A stretch of DNA of 64,000 nt from Pseudoscleropodium purum (taxonomy: Eukaryota > Streptophyta > Bryopsida > Hypnales > Brachytheciaceae): NCBI GenBank assembly GCA_963969395.1, contig OZ017802.1:9116501-9180500 (forward strand), in the 5' to 3' direction. The notes beneath the pieces were generated by a model. It ran no database searches. It saw nothing but the letters and a program-made list of their open reading frames with translations, and had not been told where the DNA came from. Position numbers and translations under genes: made by a program. This document shows positions 12,401 through 23,475 of this stretch, in pieces. Position 1 is the stretch's first letter; the number at the start of each line of letters is the position of its first letter.

Positions 12401-15400
12401 AATTCAGTGATAAGATGAAGAACAGGGCCAGCTGGGCATGAAGGATCAGGTCTTCGCCGAGAAGATCTGGATCTCAAGGAAACTACAAGGTAGCGGAGTT
12501 CTCCACCTTTGAATGTCCTGAACAGCCTGCTGATATTTGTTGTTCCTTTCACTGAGCGCAATGTCCTTGCTTTTTAAAGACCTCTGTAATTCACGTATGC
12601 GTTTCTGCATCCTGTGCATTATCCCTTCTTTGTCGTCTATGTCCTGCTAATTCATTTATAACCACAAGTGGCATTCAATTCACTGAGAACACTCAGACAC
12701 GAAGAAAGTTGAAGGACCGCGACATTAAATGACCGACAAAATTAAAAATTAAGAGATTATCAGAATTCAGCCATATTATACACAATTCTTGCAGTGATCT
12801 CGACTGTTTGGAACTCATTCTTAAGAAATGAGTCCATAAAAGTAGGCAGGGAGACCTTTTGCCTTCTGAGCACCACCACACAATGTGCTACACAGACTTC
12901 AAATTTTCTTTCTCCTCTAAAATCTGAAAGAGGTGTCAATGCAACTGATCATGGTGACTGAACTTACTTTCAGGACACCTTCTTGAACATTACTGAAGTC
13001 GTCTTTCAGCTCCGTCAATTTCTATGCAGCACAGCATCGAACGCACAAAAACAGCACAAATTTATTACAGAATTTCTCCTTCAAAGATCAAAATACACAA
13101 GCTGGTGGCTCACGAGCGAGCATTTCACACAAATTCCGACATTCGACGTCTCAGACAGAATTTACTAGTTAACATTATGACTGCCAAAGACTACTCTCGT
13201 ATAAAGAAACCAACTGTGTAACTGTGTTGAGTTCAGAAATGCACTGCTATCTGATCAATATCCAGTATCTTATGTAATACCCTCAGGTCAGATTGATGAT
13301 GTCCTCTTTCAAGGTGGCCGTTACGAGAAGCTTCATTCCCAACAGTTTTATGCTGGTTCTGCATCTCAGACAGTCTCTGAAGGCAAAAAAGAGAGCTTCT
13401 GGATGAGAAGGCCAAACTAAACGAATTTCGACCAGCACACAATCTAGATAATTGAAAACTGACCAAAAAACTAGGGGAAAGTTTAGTAAACCTTTTCAAT
13501 AAGATCCTTTTCCTCTTGCACTTTTTCTCTAGACAGAGATACTGCTTCTAGGTCCGCCTTTTCTCTGGAAAAGAACCAGAAATTTGATCTTAAACTTACT
13601 TAACCATTTCGAATTGAACTATTAGCCACACTCTTCCAGGACTTGAGATTCTGAAGAACCACGGGTGGATAAGTGATCCAATGACTAATGGAGCCTAATG
13701 CAGTGCAGTAATTAAATTTTACGAGTTGGGGACATAGTGAAGGTAAGAGGACACTTCCAGAGATATTGAACAAGCCTAAATCAAACAGAAAGTTGGCGGT
13801 CAAACCGCGCTAAAGCAGACTGGAGTTGTTGCTCAGAAAGTTGCAACTCGGCGATGATAGAGTCTCGCTTCCACAGTAAGGTCTTCAACTCATTGCTGTA
13901 TTTGGACTGCGTATCAGCCACCTGTGAGAGAAGAAGGTTATCAGGTGGAAGAAGACTAGCAGGCATGTTTGAGAAGCACCCATCGCGAACGATCGGTCCA
14001 GAGAAGATAACTAATAGCAAACAAGAATTAATATCAGCATAGTCAAAGAAAATTTTTAATATGTTGAAATAAAAACACTTTGCATTCGAATGCCCCAAGG
14101 TCACGACTCTGTAACAAGTAAAGTAGGCCCAACCTCTTCCTTCTCCTGGAGAGCTGCTTTTAAATCTTGAACCTTTCCATTCAGTCTTTCGAGCTGCAAG
14201 GAAGAAAACTAGGGAGTGTCCATAGACTACATCACAGCTTTGTTTCAAGAGTCCAATAAATACATGGAGGGAAAATGGTAGAAAATAGGGAAATTCTTCA
14301 TGAAGTTCTGGCTTAAGGTTCTAACATCTGTTCGCACAAATCCTCTCAACAACTGAGTAAAGTGAACAATCTTTGTTTAAGTGGTAAAGTGCAGACACTA
14401 AGACTCAATTGAACTCGGAATATAAATCCGCCAAACACGAATAATACAGGTATAAAATTCTTCAGCAAATCACGAGTTTCCAATTGAATCGAATCAATTT
14501 GAATTGACCTTTCGACATTGATGGGCGCATAATTTCTCCTGTTCACCTATATGGCGCTTCATCTTGGTAATGAGCTTTTGCTGATCCACCAGCTCCTGTA
14601 CAAACTGTGCATTCTTGGCCTCCAGGAGAGCTACTTTAAGCTGAATCTTCTCCACTTTCGAATTCTGATAGTAAACATGGAGCACAAATTAAGAGAGTCC
14701 TATCCGAGATTTTCGTAGTAGAATGTTGATGTCACCAGGTAAGTTTACCCTCGTAAAGTTCCCCCCTGATTAAATTCGATTTCACAAATGCTTACACAGA
14801 ATCACGAGCAAGCACATAACAATAATCGATGAGACGAACACCAAAAGATTACTTCTTCGAACTCACGACATGACAACTTGAATTTCTCAGTTGACTCTGT
14901 GACTCTGCTGCTCTGCACGACAATTCATGTCGAAAGCTCGAAGTAAATGTAAGAAGAAGCTATGACTGAATTGTTGACTGAACTGTTGGGGCTTCTTTAC
15001 GGTATAAGGATCAGGAAATCATGTTTATAAGCAAGTTTTGAGAGGATTCTGGTGCTACTCATGTAACATTCAGCACAAGCCTACAAATTTTAAATTCTGA
15101 TTTGTCGGAGCTGAGAAAAGTGTCTACTGTCAATTGAAGATTAGGGTCAAGTAGTTCTTAAATTCCTGACCTCCTCCTGTCTTTTTCTGAGCGCACATAA
15201 ATTCTCTTGGTTCTCCCTCTCTTGCCTGCAAATCACATATTCAAATACCTTGGCTTATAGTTATATTCCGAGTTAAATGAAGAAAACAGAGAGGGAAAAA
15301 CAGAACGGCTTAGAAGTGACACAATCAATCAGAAGAACTACACCGATCAGCAGGCTACGCGTTGGCCCATGCAGGCAGCTGCAAGGTCGAAAGATATACA

Positions 15401-16676
15401 TTTCACTTAATGAACATGCAAAACCTCGGCGTTAAGAGTTCCAACATATTCTATCATCGGTAAGTGAAGACATCTAATTACACCATATCCACTTCGAGTA
15501 AGGGAAGAGGAGAAAAGACGATGATAGAACCTGCAGCGTCAGCAGGTGCAGGGTCCAAGATGAAAATGACGGTACCCTAAGTTGGAAGACAAATAATTCC
15601 TACAGGGCATTCAGAATCAAAGACCTCACAAGACTTAATTTCATATGCAGGAACCGCGTACACCCACAAACTTAACATAAATTTCAGTCTACGCAGCCTC
15701 AACAGGATCAAGAGTCCTTCATGAACGTTGACAGAGAATTAAGAGCCGTCTGATAGTCTGTGAAGGAGAGGAGGTGAGGGGCGATCAAGCAGGACATGTA
15801 CATTGCCATGCTCACAACTAAAAAATTGAGATTGCAGAAGTAGAACCTGTTGAGTTGAGATTCCTGCTGTTGCAATTTCCTGTGAAGCTGCAATATTACT
15901 CGGTCTTTCGCCTGAAGAGCCTCCTCCCAATTATGGCGCGCATCTGTTGCGCGATTGAGGACGTTCAGGTGCTGCTCCCGAAGCTCCACAAGCTGCAGCT
16001 CTTTCTCACTCAGAGCAGCCCTTAAGTTCAATAACTGATTGCCGGGTGATTGACGTTCAACATGACTGCGATTCTTGACGGACTCTAGTGACTTTTTGAC
16101 GATTCCCGGTGGTGATAAATACTGTGGTAGCGACTTCAACTCGGGTGGCGTCCTCAAATCTGACGGCGGCGTTACTTTTGGTGGTGTCTTTAACTCTGAC
16201 TGTGTTCTGAGATAATCTTGAGGCATTTTGGTGAACCTTGACGAACCGCCATATCCACAGTCACTGCTGCCCGAGCTATCCTCATCAAAAGCTACTCCAT
16301 TCCTGATGGCGGAGTTTAGCTCGAGCGCATTCTTACCGTACATATTTGGGACACCATTCCGAAAATGAACTTTCCGCTGTTCCTGTTCCTGTTCCTGTTC
16401 CTTCTCAGGCTCTTTTAATTTCACATTAACACCAGTTTGTGTAGGCAATCTTCGATCGAATCGATCACCACTGTTAGTCTCAGCATTGTGCACTGGCCGG
16501 GCACGTGCCCTGCGTAAAATTTCCTCGTCATAACCTCGATTGGCACCAGAGTATGAGCCAACCAGCTCAACGATACCGCTGTCGGAGATGTTACTGAAGA
16601 GCTTGCAATAAACCTCGCCATTGGAGGTAAACATGAGCAGCAGGAAGAGATCGAGCCCCCGGATCGCACACGTCAC
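7802..16676 (-). CDS. Large coiled-coil protein of unknown function, many exons
   Basis: I do not recognise the family. Seventeen exons join in phase: 16676-15847, 15225-15171, 14664-14509, 14193-14134, 13921-13806, 13564-13492, 13376-13281, 13021-12968, 12923-12894, 12643-12507, 12132-12022, 11894-11824, 11534-11437, 11125-10864, 10672-10610, 10549-10401 and 10165-9674. They give about 950 residues up to a TAG at 9674. The N-terminal exon has a hydrophobic opening stretch, a Lys/Glu/Gln repeat (EQEQEQEQ) and a Pro-rich TPPELK-type region. Exons 1-10 then form heptad-like coiled coil (for example LQLVELREQHL, KVEKIQLKVALLEAKN, KADLEAVSL). Exon 14 is Pro/His/Gln-rich and exon 17 is His/Arg-rich. 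More coding-like exons follow to 7802 and probably belong to the same gene. The start is uncertain: the open frame begins without ATG, the first in-frame ATG is 16634, and an upstream first exon is possible. A structural or cytoskeletal role is a guess. Confidence 0.65.
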
Positions 16677-16767
16677 GACTGAGGCATCGTTTGCGCCACG
16701 CCGACTTTAGCCTTGCATATCCAGGCCCGTATCTCCTATCTCAAATTACCGAAATCCGAAGCCATAT

Positions 16768-17045
16768 CATACATCAAAATGCGTTCAAACGTTCAAACCT
16801 CCAACATCTCAGCCCGAAAGCTCCATCACATTCAATCAAACTTCATATTCTAAACTCATATACAATATCCACTACTCCAAAATCCATACATCAAATTATG
16901 CGTTCAAACACTCAAACCTCCAAGATTTGGTCTGAATGCTCCATTTTCTTAACTCCTAAATAATTCACTACTCCAAAATCCATACATCAAGTGCGATCAA
17001 ACGCTAAAACCTCCAACACTTTCAATCAAGCTCCATTTTCTTCAG
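16768..17045. repeat. Imperfect tandem repeats upstream of the coiled-coil gene
   Basis: Three diverged copies start with CATACATCAA at 16768, 16885 and 16981. Each contains a TCAAACG/CTCAAACCTCCAA-like block and a CTCCAT block. They lie just 5' of the minus-strand coiled-coil gene, in its promoter or leader. Confidence 0.65.
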
Positions 17046-17916
17046 CCACAAACATAATGTACCACTTCAAACTCCATTCAGAATATCAAATCAGCTCACG
17101 CTTTCAGAATCTCCAATCACAACTGAACATAGTACACGCACAACAAGCCCTAAACCCTCGGCGACGCTGCGTTCTCGTCCTTCCAATGCACCGATCGAAA
17201 CTCCTGTTTTCAAAGAAAGCTGGAAACGACATGAAATTGAAGCACGTAAATTCCACTAAGAAGTGCTGAAATGCCGACTTCGAATGAGAGTGAAAACACC
17301 TGCGGTCGAATTCTACGATCATGCGCTCGCTGCAGTTGACGGAAGAGCGCTGAATTGTAACCGCTTTCAGCCGTTGCGGAAATGAGGTTGGTAATGGGCT
17401 CTGCCGGGAGGTAGCGACACGCCATTTCCGCTCGGAACGAGGGGTGGTAACCTGCCTGACCACGAGGTTGGTACCCAGCTGGTACCAGGTAGGTAGGTGA
17501 GGTAAATGGATGCCGATGAAATAGTAGCGATGAAATCCAGTACACGAAGCAAATGAACTCAAGTGATGATTAGATGCACTCAATACTTGGATGATAAATG
17601 ATGCGAACCAAATGTTGAACCATCACAATTGTATGAACACTTTCCTTTGGAATGAAAAATCTTGCATATTTAAATTGGATGGATGGAGAAATTATTTGAA
17701 GAAGTACAATATGTATTTAAATTTTACCAGGTTAATTGTAAGAACTATGGTCAATCTCCTAAAGTGTGGGTGTCTATATCTTCAATGATCAAACCAATCC
17801 AACACCTCTAGCTCATCTAGAAAGACAAGGATTTTAGACAACATCTCATTGCTCATATCAAAACTTTATGATCAAATTAATTCAAGAGTTTTAACTCATC
17901 TAAAAAGACAAGGATT
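17046..17916. other. Intergenic region between the coiled-coil and GT14 genes
   Basis: About 17100-17550 is less AT-rich than the surroundings and may hold the promoter and an untranslated first exon of the coiled-coil gene. Overlapping open frames on the minus strand here carry no recognisable protein sense. The rest is AT-rich. Confidence 0.4.
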
Positions 17917-19149
17917 TTAGATACATTGCTCAAATCGAAACTTTGGTTCTTCTAGTAAACCCTCAATGAACCTTTGCAACCTTTTTGCCCCTAGACCCGG
18001 TTGAAGGAATGAGGAGTTTTTTGCTTGCACTATGTCGCAATCATCTGCCCCCACACCACCTATACACCACCCTCCGGGAGTATACTTTCCTGAAGTTCGT
18101 CCTAGTAATTCCTTATCAATCAAAGCTAATACAGGATCGTCTTGATGAAACTTACGAGCAAATGGAGCTCCGCTTTGTGTCAAGTTCACAAAGTTCTTCA
18201 AAGTCAAGGCCAAGGGATGTTGTTTTGGCGGAGAATCCCAGGCAATGTAATGCATGTCATGGTTGACAGTTGTATTTTTGAACTCGGGACTATTGCAAAT
18301 GACAGTGTGGAAGTATCCCTCTGGAGATGATACAAAATTGGTGTAGTACATAAGCAAAAGACGAGGGAGATTGTCCCAACCCATGATTGTGTACTCCATA
18401 AACGACCTTGAAAGGATTGCCCACGCAGACCCAGTAAACAATTTGAACTTGGTAGGGATCTCTCGAGAGTATTTTGTCTCTATGATGTTTCCATGTTTTG
18501 CATCCAAATACAACCCAGGGTCAATGATGATGGGTTTTGCCCTACCTCCAAATTTCCATCCTAAATCAGTGGTGTGTTCAATGAAGTTGAGATCACGCGG
18601 CAATTGCGAAAAGGCATACAATATATCATCTTGGGTGGCGAGAGGATAATCGGAAGCACTTAGATTGATGAACCAGTCCCAATTCTTGAATTTCTTGAGC
18701 AAGATAGCTACCCCATGTAGAGTTTCAGCAACCATAGTAGGACCTCGATATGTCACTAAATTGGCATTTTCAATCATAATTACATTTCCAATCCTTTGGA
18801 ATAGAAGATCATTCTGTAAATATGCACTTAAGTTTGCTCTTTCTACTAAAGGAGCTTTAAGATCTAAATGTAATATGTAATAATTTCGAGGATGGTAAAG
18901 AGATTTTAGGGTCCTCCGAATTTGCATTCCATCTCCTAAACTCCCTGATATTAAATACGCAAATCGAGGAAGGGTACTAGGTAGATCTACAGCATGTTCT
19001 TGAACTAGATGATTGTCTAAATCCTTAACTTTGATTGGAAGAAATTGTGATGAACTTGAAGAATATTTGAAATCGAATATGGTGATTGGAAATATTAACA
19101 CTACAAATACAAGTATAATTCCACAAAAAAGATGCCTCTTTCTCTCCAT
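17917..19149 (-). CDS. GT14 family beta-glucuronosyltransferase (GlcAT14-like)
   Basis: One uninterrupted frame of 410 residues, starting at ATG 19149. An upstream TTG extends the frame but is not a plausible start. It matches plant GT14 enzymes, whose characterised Arabidopsis members add glucuronic acid to arabinogalactan-protein glycans in the Golgi. A short cytosolic tail with MERKR is followed by one membrane segment (about residues 7-28) and a Ser-rich stem, giving a type II Golgi topology. The Branch domain begins about residue 62 with PRFAYLISGSLGDG. DWFINLSASDYPL and a late PGGWCIG motif are characteristic of plant members. Length is near the family norm (about 420-450). No introns are seen, whereas many plant GT14 genes have some, so an intronless lineage or retrocopy is possible. 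The frame is intact, which argues for a working gene. Confidence 0.93.
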   Translation of the reverse strand: MERKRHLFCGIILVFVVLIFPITIFDFKYSSSSSQFLPIKVKDLDNHLVQEHAVDLPSTLPRFAYLISGSLGDGMQIRRTLKSLYHPRNYYILHLDLKAPLVERANLSAYLQNDLLFQRIGNVIMIENANLVTYRGPTMVAETLHGVAILLKKFKNWDWFINLSASDYPLATQDDILYAFSQLPRDLNFIEHTTDLGWKFGGRAKPIIIDPGLYLDAKHGNIIETKYSREIPTKFKLFTGSAWAILSRSFMEYTIMGWDNLPRLLLMYYTNFVSSPEGYFHTVICNSPEFKNTTVNHDMHYIAWDSPPKQHPLALTLKNFVNLTQSGAPFARKFHQDDPVLALIDKELLGRTSGKYTPGGWCIGGVGADDCDIVQAKNSSFLQPGLGAKRLQRFIEGLLEEPKFRFEQCI

Positions 19150-22100
19150 GGTTGATAATCCAAAAGAATTGTAGATCAACTACAATCAATTAAGAAGCTC
19201 ATAAGAATGCTATTTGGAATAAACTATTAATTTTAATTAAGATTCTATACAACATTAACTTAGAAGTCTATATAATGTTTGTACATTACAAAAATTGGCA
19301 ACTTAGTAGAATGATTTAATGATGAAATATTTTAGAGTCTAAACTAAAAATCTTAATAATAAGAATATCACAAATATATTTATTTATACAACTCAATCCA
19401 TTCTATTAACTTTTAATATTAAAAATAAAAGTATTTTTTTATTTTTGATAATTTTAGAATTTTTTTTTAAAAATAGGAATAAATAAGAGAGACTTTTCTA
19501 TCTATTTATATTCAACCTAAAGTGATTTCATAAAAACTAACTCTTAAAGTAAAAGCTATTGTAACTAATTATGATACGTTTTGGTATCAACAAACTTTGA
19601 TTTATTATTGTAATAGGGCTAAGCATGGTCATACTTACTTTACATACTACCAATGGTTATAAATTAAAACTTTTACTTTTAAAATGTCAAAATTTTATAT
19701 TTTAAATCATAAAATAAAATCTATAAATCAGTAAGTTGTAAGTTTTTAATTGGGAAACTTAAAAAAAGATGCAAAATTTTTATTTTATGAAATTTTTGTC
19801 CATGAATTTTTATGCTATGTTACGAATTGGACTATATCATATATTAACATTAAAAATAACTACATAAGTATAACAATGTAGACTATATTTAGACTATTTA
19901 CAATGAATAACATCAAAATGTCCAAAATGGTGGTGCTTCTTTGGATTCATTTTTTTAGACACATTGGCCACATGTTTAAATAGTTTTGCACCATTTTGAA
20001 TTGTACAACATATAAGAAAAAAATAGTAAGTAGACACTAGTCGAAATTGATTGAAAATACTAAATTGTTAAGAATTTAATTATGGAATTGAAAATTGCCA
20101 ATCCCAATGGTTGAAATATTGTAATAAACAATCTACATCCTATGGTTTTATTTTTTTCAAAAAATATTGAAAATTGAGTTAAAAAAGAACATCAAAGATT
20201 ATTTTAGAATAGAAAATCCATAACTACAAGTTGGTCTTTTAGAGGTTAAATGAAAGTAGAAACAACCATTCAAAAATTGAATGAACAACTTGGATTTATA
20301 TGCAACATTTTTGGCATTCTCTAATTATTCACCACTTATTTATGAAGAAGGAATTTTTAAATGGACAAGAATGAATACATCTAAGGTAGTTTGTTCTAAA
20401 AGAGACTGGCCTCTAAAATTGATCATTAGCAAACACGTACATTTTGTTTTCTTTAGTGCATCTATGGTGTACATTTTGAAGTAGTTGGTTTTGTGACCAC
20501 CACATTCTAATTTCAAAATTTAATAACTAATTCCACGAAGGTCCAAAAAATATGAAACTAACTTGGGTAAGATGCCAATTTCATTGTTCTTCCTACAGGA
20601 AAATTGCTTCAAGGAGTTTAGCTTCTTCCAAAAGGCAAGGCAGTAGCTCCCCCGAAGCTCACGAGCTTGACCTGGAGCGATGGCCGTTAGCAAGAACGAA
20701 CGCTATTTCCAAGGGCAAATAAGGTGGCAAGAAGAAAATATACGACATTCCCACACCTCTTTGAACCTGGGAGTATCTTTTTTCCAAATGAGCTCACGCA
20801 ATTTCCAATATAGGGTTTCTGAATTCCATCGTTATTTGCACTGCTGATTTGCTGATTTTGGTTTGCAGATTGCAGTGGCAACTTTTACTTGAAGGACTGG
20901 TATGACATTAAGGGCCGCTTCACACATGGACCCAAGGTTGAGAGTCCATTCGCTTCCACCATTCAAATTTCAGAAAACCCCGACTTTGGCCTCTCGACCC
21001 TTCACACAAGGTAGCACAATCCAAAGTCCGTCGCCCTCGAAAGTGCCTACATGGAAGCCCAAGCTCCTTTGTGGCAATGGCCTCACGACGGACTCTCGAC
21101 CAAAGTTTGGGTCGCCACTTTGTGGCGACCCAAACTTTGTGGCAACCCAAACTTTGGTCGAGAGTCCGTCGATTAGCCCATTTATTGCCCATTTCTTTGG
21201 ACGCTCGACCAAAGTTTGGCCATGAACTCCCACGGCCTCTCGACTTGGTCAGCCCATGTGTGAAGCGCCCTTAAGGCTCCTAGAGAGTTCAGTCTATTGA
21301 CATCCCTGCGTAGATTGTGCGCGCAGTCTCTTGCAGGGGAGCTTCTCAGGAATCCTTCAAGAATTTGCACGAAGATTTGCAGTACATGCAGTACTTATAG
21401 AAGCTGCCTGTGGTGATCCTTCTGCATGAGTTCAATGGCTCGACTCCTAAATAAGAATACAACAATCAAAAAACGATTGCGTCCACATGATGAATAGCTT
21501 TCAAATTCACATGCGATGTCACCACATAAATTTTGAAATGTATAGAGTACAAGCAATATGCTTCCATGAAGGAATAACAAGAGCACCATATCTACATGGA
21601 GCCAAGAAACCCCTCTGGACCAAGCTTAACAATGAAGACAGGAAGGTGCAGCCTCCTCACCTGCTATTAAATACCATTGTCATTGTCATCCCCACCCAAT
21701 TCAAAATGCCAACAAGCAATGTTTTCTAAATTTTTGCTGAAACTTCTTCTCATGAACCCTTCACAACTTCTTCAGAACTTGTAGATAATCATTAACAAGT
21801 AGATTTGTCAAGGTTTTTTTTGGTCAATTCTCTACGTTTGAATGATCAATTTTGGTCAATTCTCTACATTTTTTGGACAAATTCCAATGTGCTTACAACA
21901 CGATTAATTTTGTAATTTGATCCGTTGCTTCATACTTCTGATGCAAATTGATGCAAACCATTTGTTACCTGAATTTGGAAAATATGTGTACAAGTTTTCT
22001 TCCATTCAATGATTTCTAGTTCAAAATATTAATAGGAATGTTTTTTAAGTTTTAACGTTTTTCAAGTTGTTGTTAACCTTAGAATTCGAGATGACACCTT

Positions 22101-22872
22101 TCTTGTATATGTGTTGCAATGGGTAAGTTAGAATGTGTTTTGCATTATGAAGCACACAGACTGCAATGCTAACTGTGTTCAATTTTTGCTTGAGAGTTTT
22201 GACTTTTGATTATTCATTGGATTTGTCACAATAGTTGACTGATTTCACTTTGATCCTTCTATTGCGTTGACCTGGTTATACCCAACTTTTGCTTAAAAGT
22301 TTTGACTTTTGATTATTCTGATAGCATTAGTAACCTAAGTCAACTCATTTCACTTTGATCCTTCTATTGCGTTGATCTGATTATACCCAACTCTTGCATG
22401 CAGGTTTGTGCCAAATCCACTTTTATATTCAATAAAATATTCATTTTTGGAGAAAAAATTTCATTATTTTTGGCATTCTTCCACAACCTTATTTTTGCAC
22501 ACACTGAACTCAATTTCCCATGATTTTCACACATCATCTAGTTTGAAATGCTTAAAGTTAACCAAAATAGGTACTTCTATCTTATATGATTGTAAGGAAT
22601 TATCTGATTTTCTACTTGAACTTATGTGAAGAAACCGCAAATCTGCATGATTTTGCAGCCTTGAAAGGGCCTGAAAACCTACGGAAATATCGACAGAAAT
22701 TAAGGTAACTTATCTTGTTTGTTGCATTCTGTTTCTATGCTTGAAAATATTGCTTGTTAATTTAATTTACAATTTAGAAATGTTGATGTGTTGCCAGAGA
22801 GACATCCTGACAGCACTCATTGTCTAGATACTGGTAGGTTTGATTTACGGTAGAAGTACCTATTTTAGATAA
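19150..22872. other. Intergenic spacer with a MITE and a tandem duplication
   Basis: No supportable gene. About 19150-20560 is very AT-rich. 20912-21270 is a GC-richer MITE, and 22180-22392 is a tandem duplication of about 103 bp (both copies contain TTTTGACTTTTGATTATTC and CCTTCTATTGCGTTGA). Open frames within the MITE are by-products of its palindromes. Confidence 0.55.
20912..21270. mobile_element. MITE with TTAA flanks and a large internal hairpin
   Basis: The left end is GGGCCGCTTCACACATGG (20912-20929). The complement of the right end is GGGCGCTTCACACATGGG (21253-21270). TTAA occurs immediately outside both ends (20908-20911 and 21271-21274). Internally, GACTCTCGACCAAAGTTTGG and its inverse occur around a GTCGCCACTTTGTGGCGAC centre (about 21087-21170), with further direct copies. 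It is 359 bp, non-coding and GC-richer than its surroundings. The ends resemble the intronic element at 3821-3960. Confidence 0.8.
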
Positions 22873-23475
22873 CTTAACCCCTAAATGTCCAAGGCATCAA
22901 AATCTAGTGTTTGCAAAACCTTGAAGTTAAATAAAATCTAACCAATTTGCTATTTTTAATAGTTTATATTTTTGGAAAGTTCTTTTTGAAGTTTAGTTTT
23001 AGCATAAAAAATCTGATCTTGAAATTAAATAAATGATAGTGATTTTTCTATTCAAGATTTTGTACAAGGATATCCATTGCAATCTTGACTTCCATTAGTA
23101 TTGGGAGCTCTTGGAAATGAGCCTCAAATACACTAAATCTTGGAGAAAAAATCACATTCAAAATTTAATTAAAAAAATTATTGAGTAGATTTTAAGAAGC
23201 CATTAGTTGAATGGAGTTATACATGTTAGGCCCTTTATCCTCATATTTTTTTGGTCACCAACTTTTTAGATTTGACTTGTGAAAAGAGGACTAAAAGATT
23301 TCACATCACTTTTGCAGTTTTAATACCTTCATGGTCAAACATTATAATCTTTCACTCCATAAGTGATATTGTTGTGTTTTCTTTTCCTATGAGATCTCTA
23401 GCATGTTTACTTTGAATTTGTACGGATACAATTCAAAAAAAGCTCAAAAAAAGCCTTGGGCATTTAGGGATTAAG
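22873..23475. mobile_element. Inverted-repeat element with TTAACCCCTAAA-type ends
   Basis: The left end is CTTAACCCCTAAATGTCC followed by AAGG (22873-22894). The complement of the right end, at 23454-23475, is CTTAATCCCTAAATGCCC followed by AAGG, so 20 of 22 positions match. The interior is AT-rich and non-coding. A clear target duplication was not found. Similar ends occur in intron 4 of the dehydrogenase gene. Confidence 0.6.
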
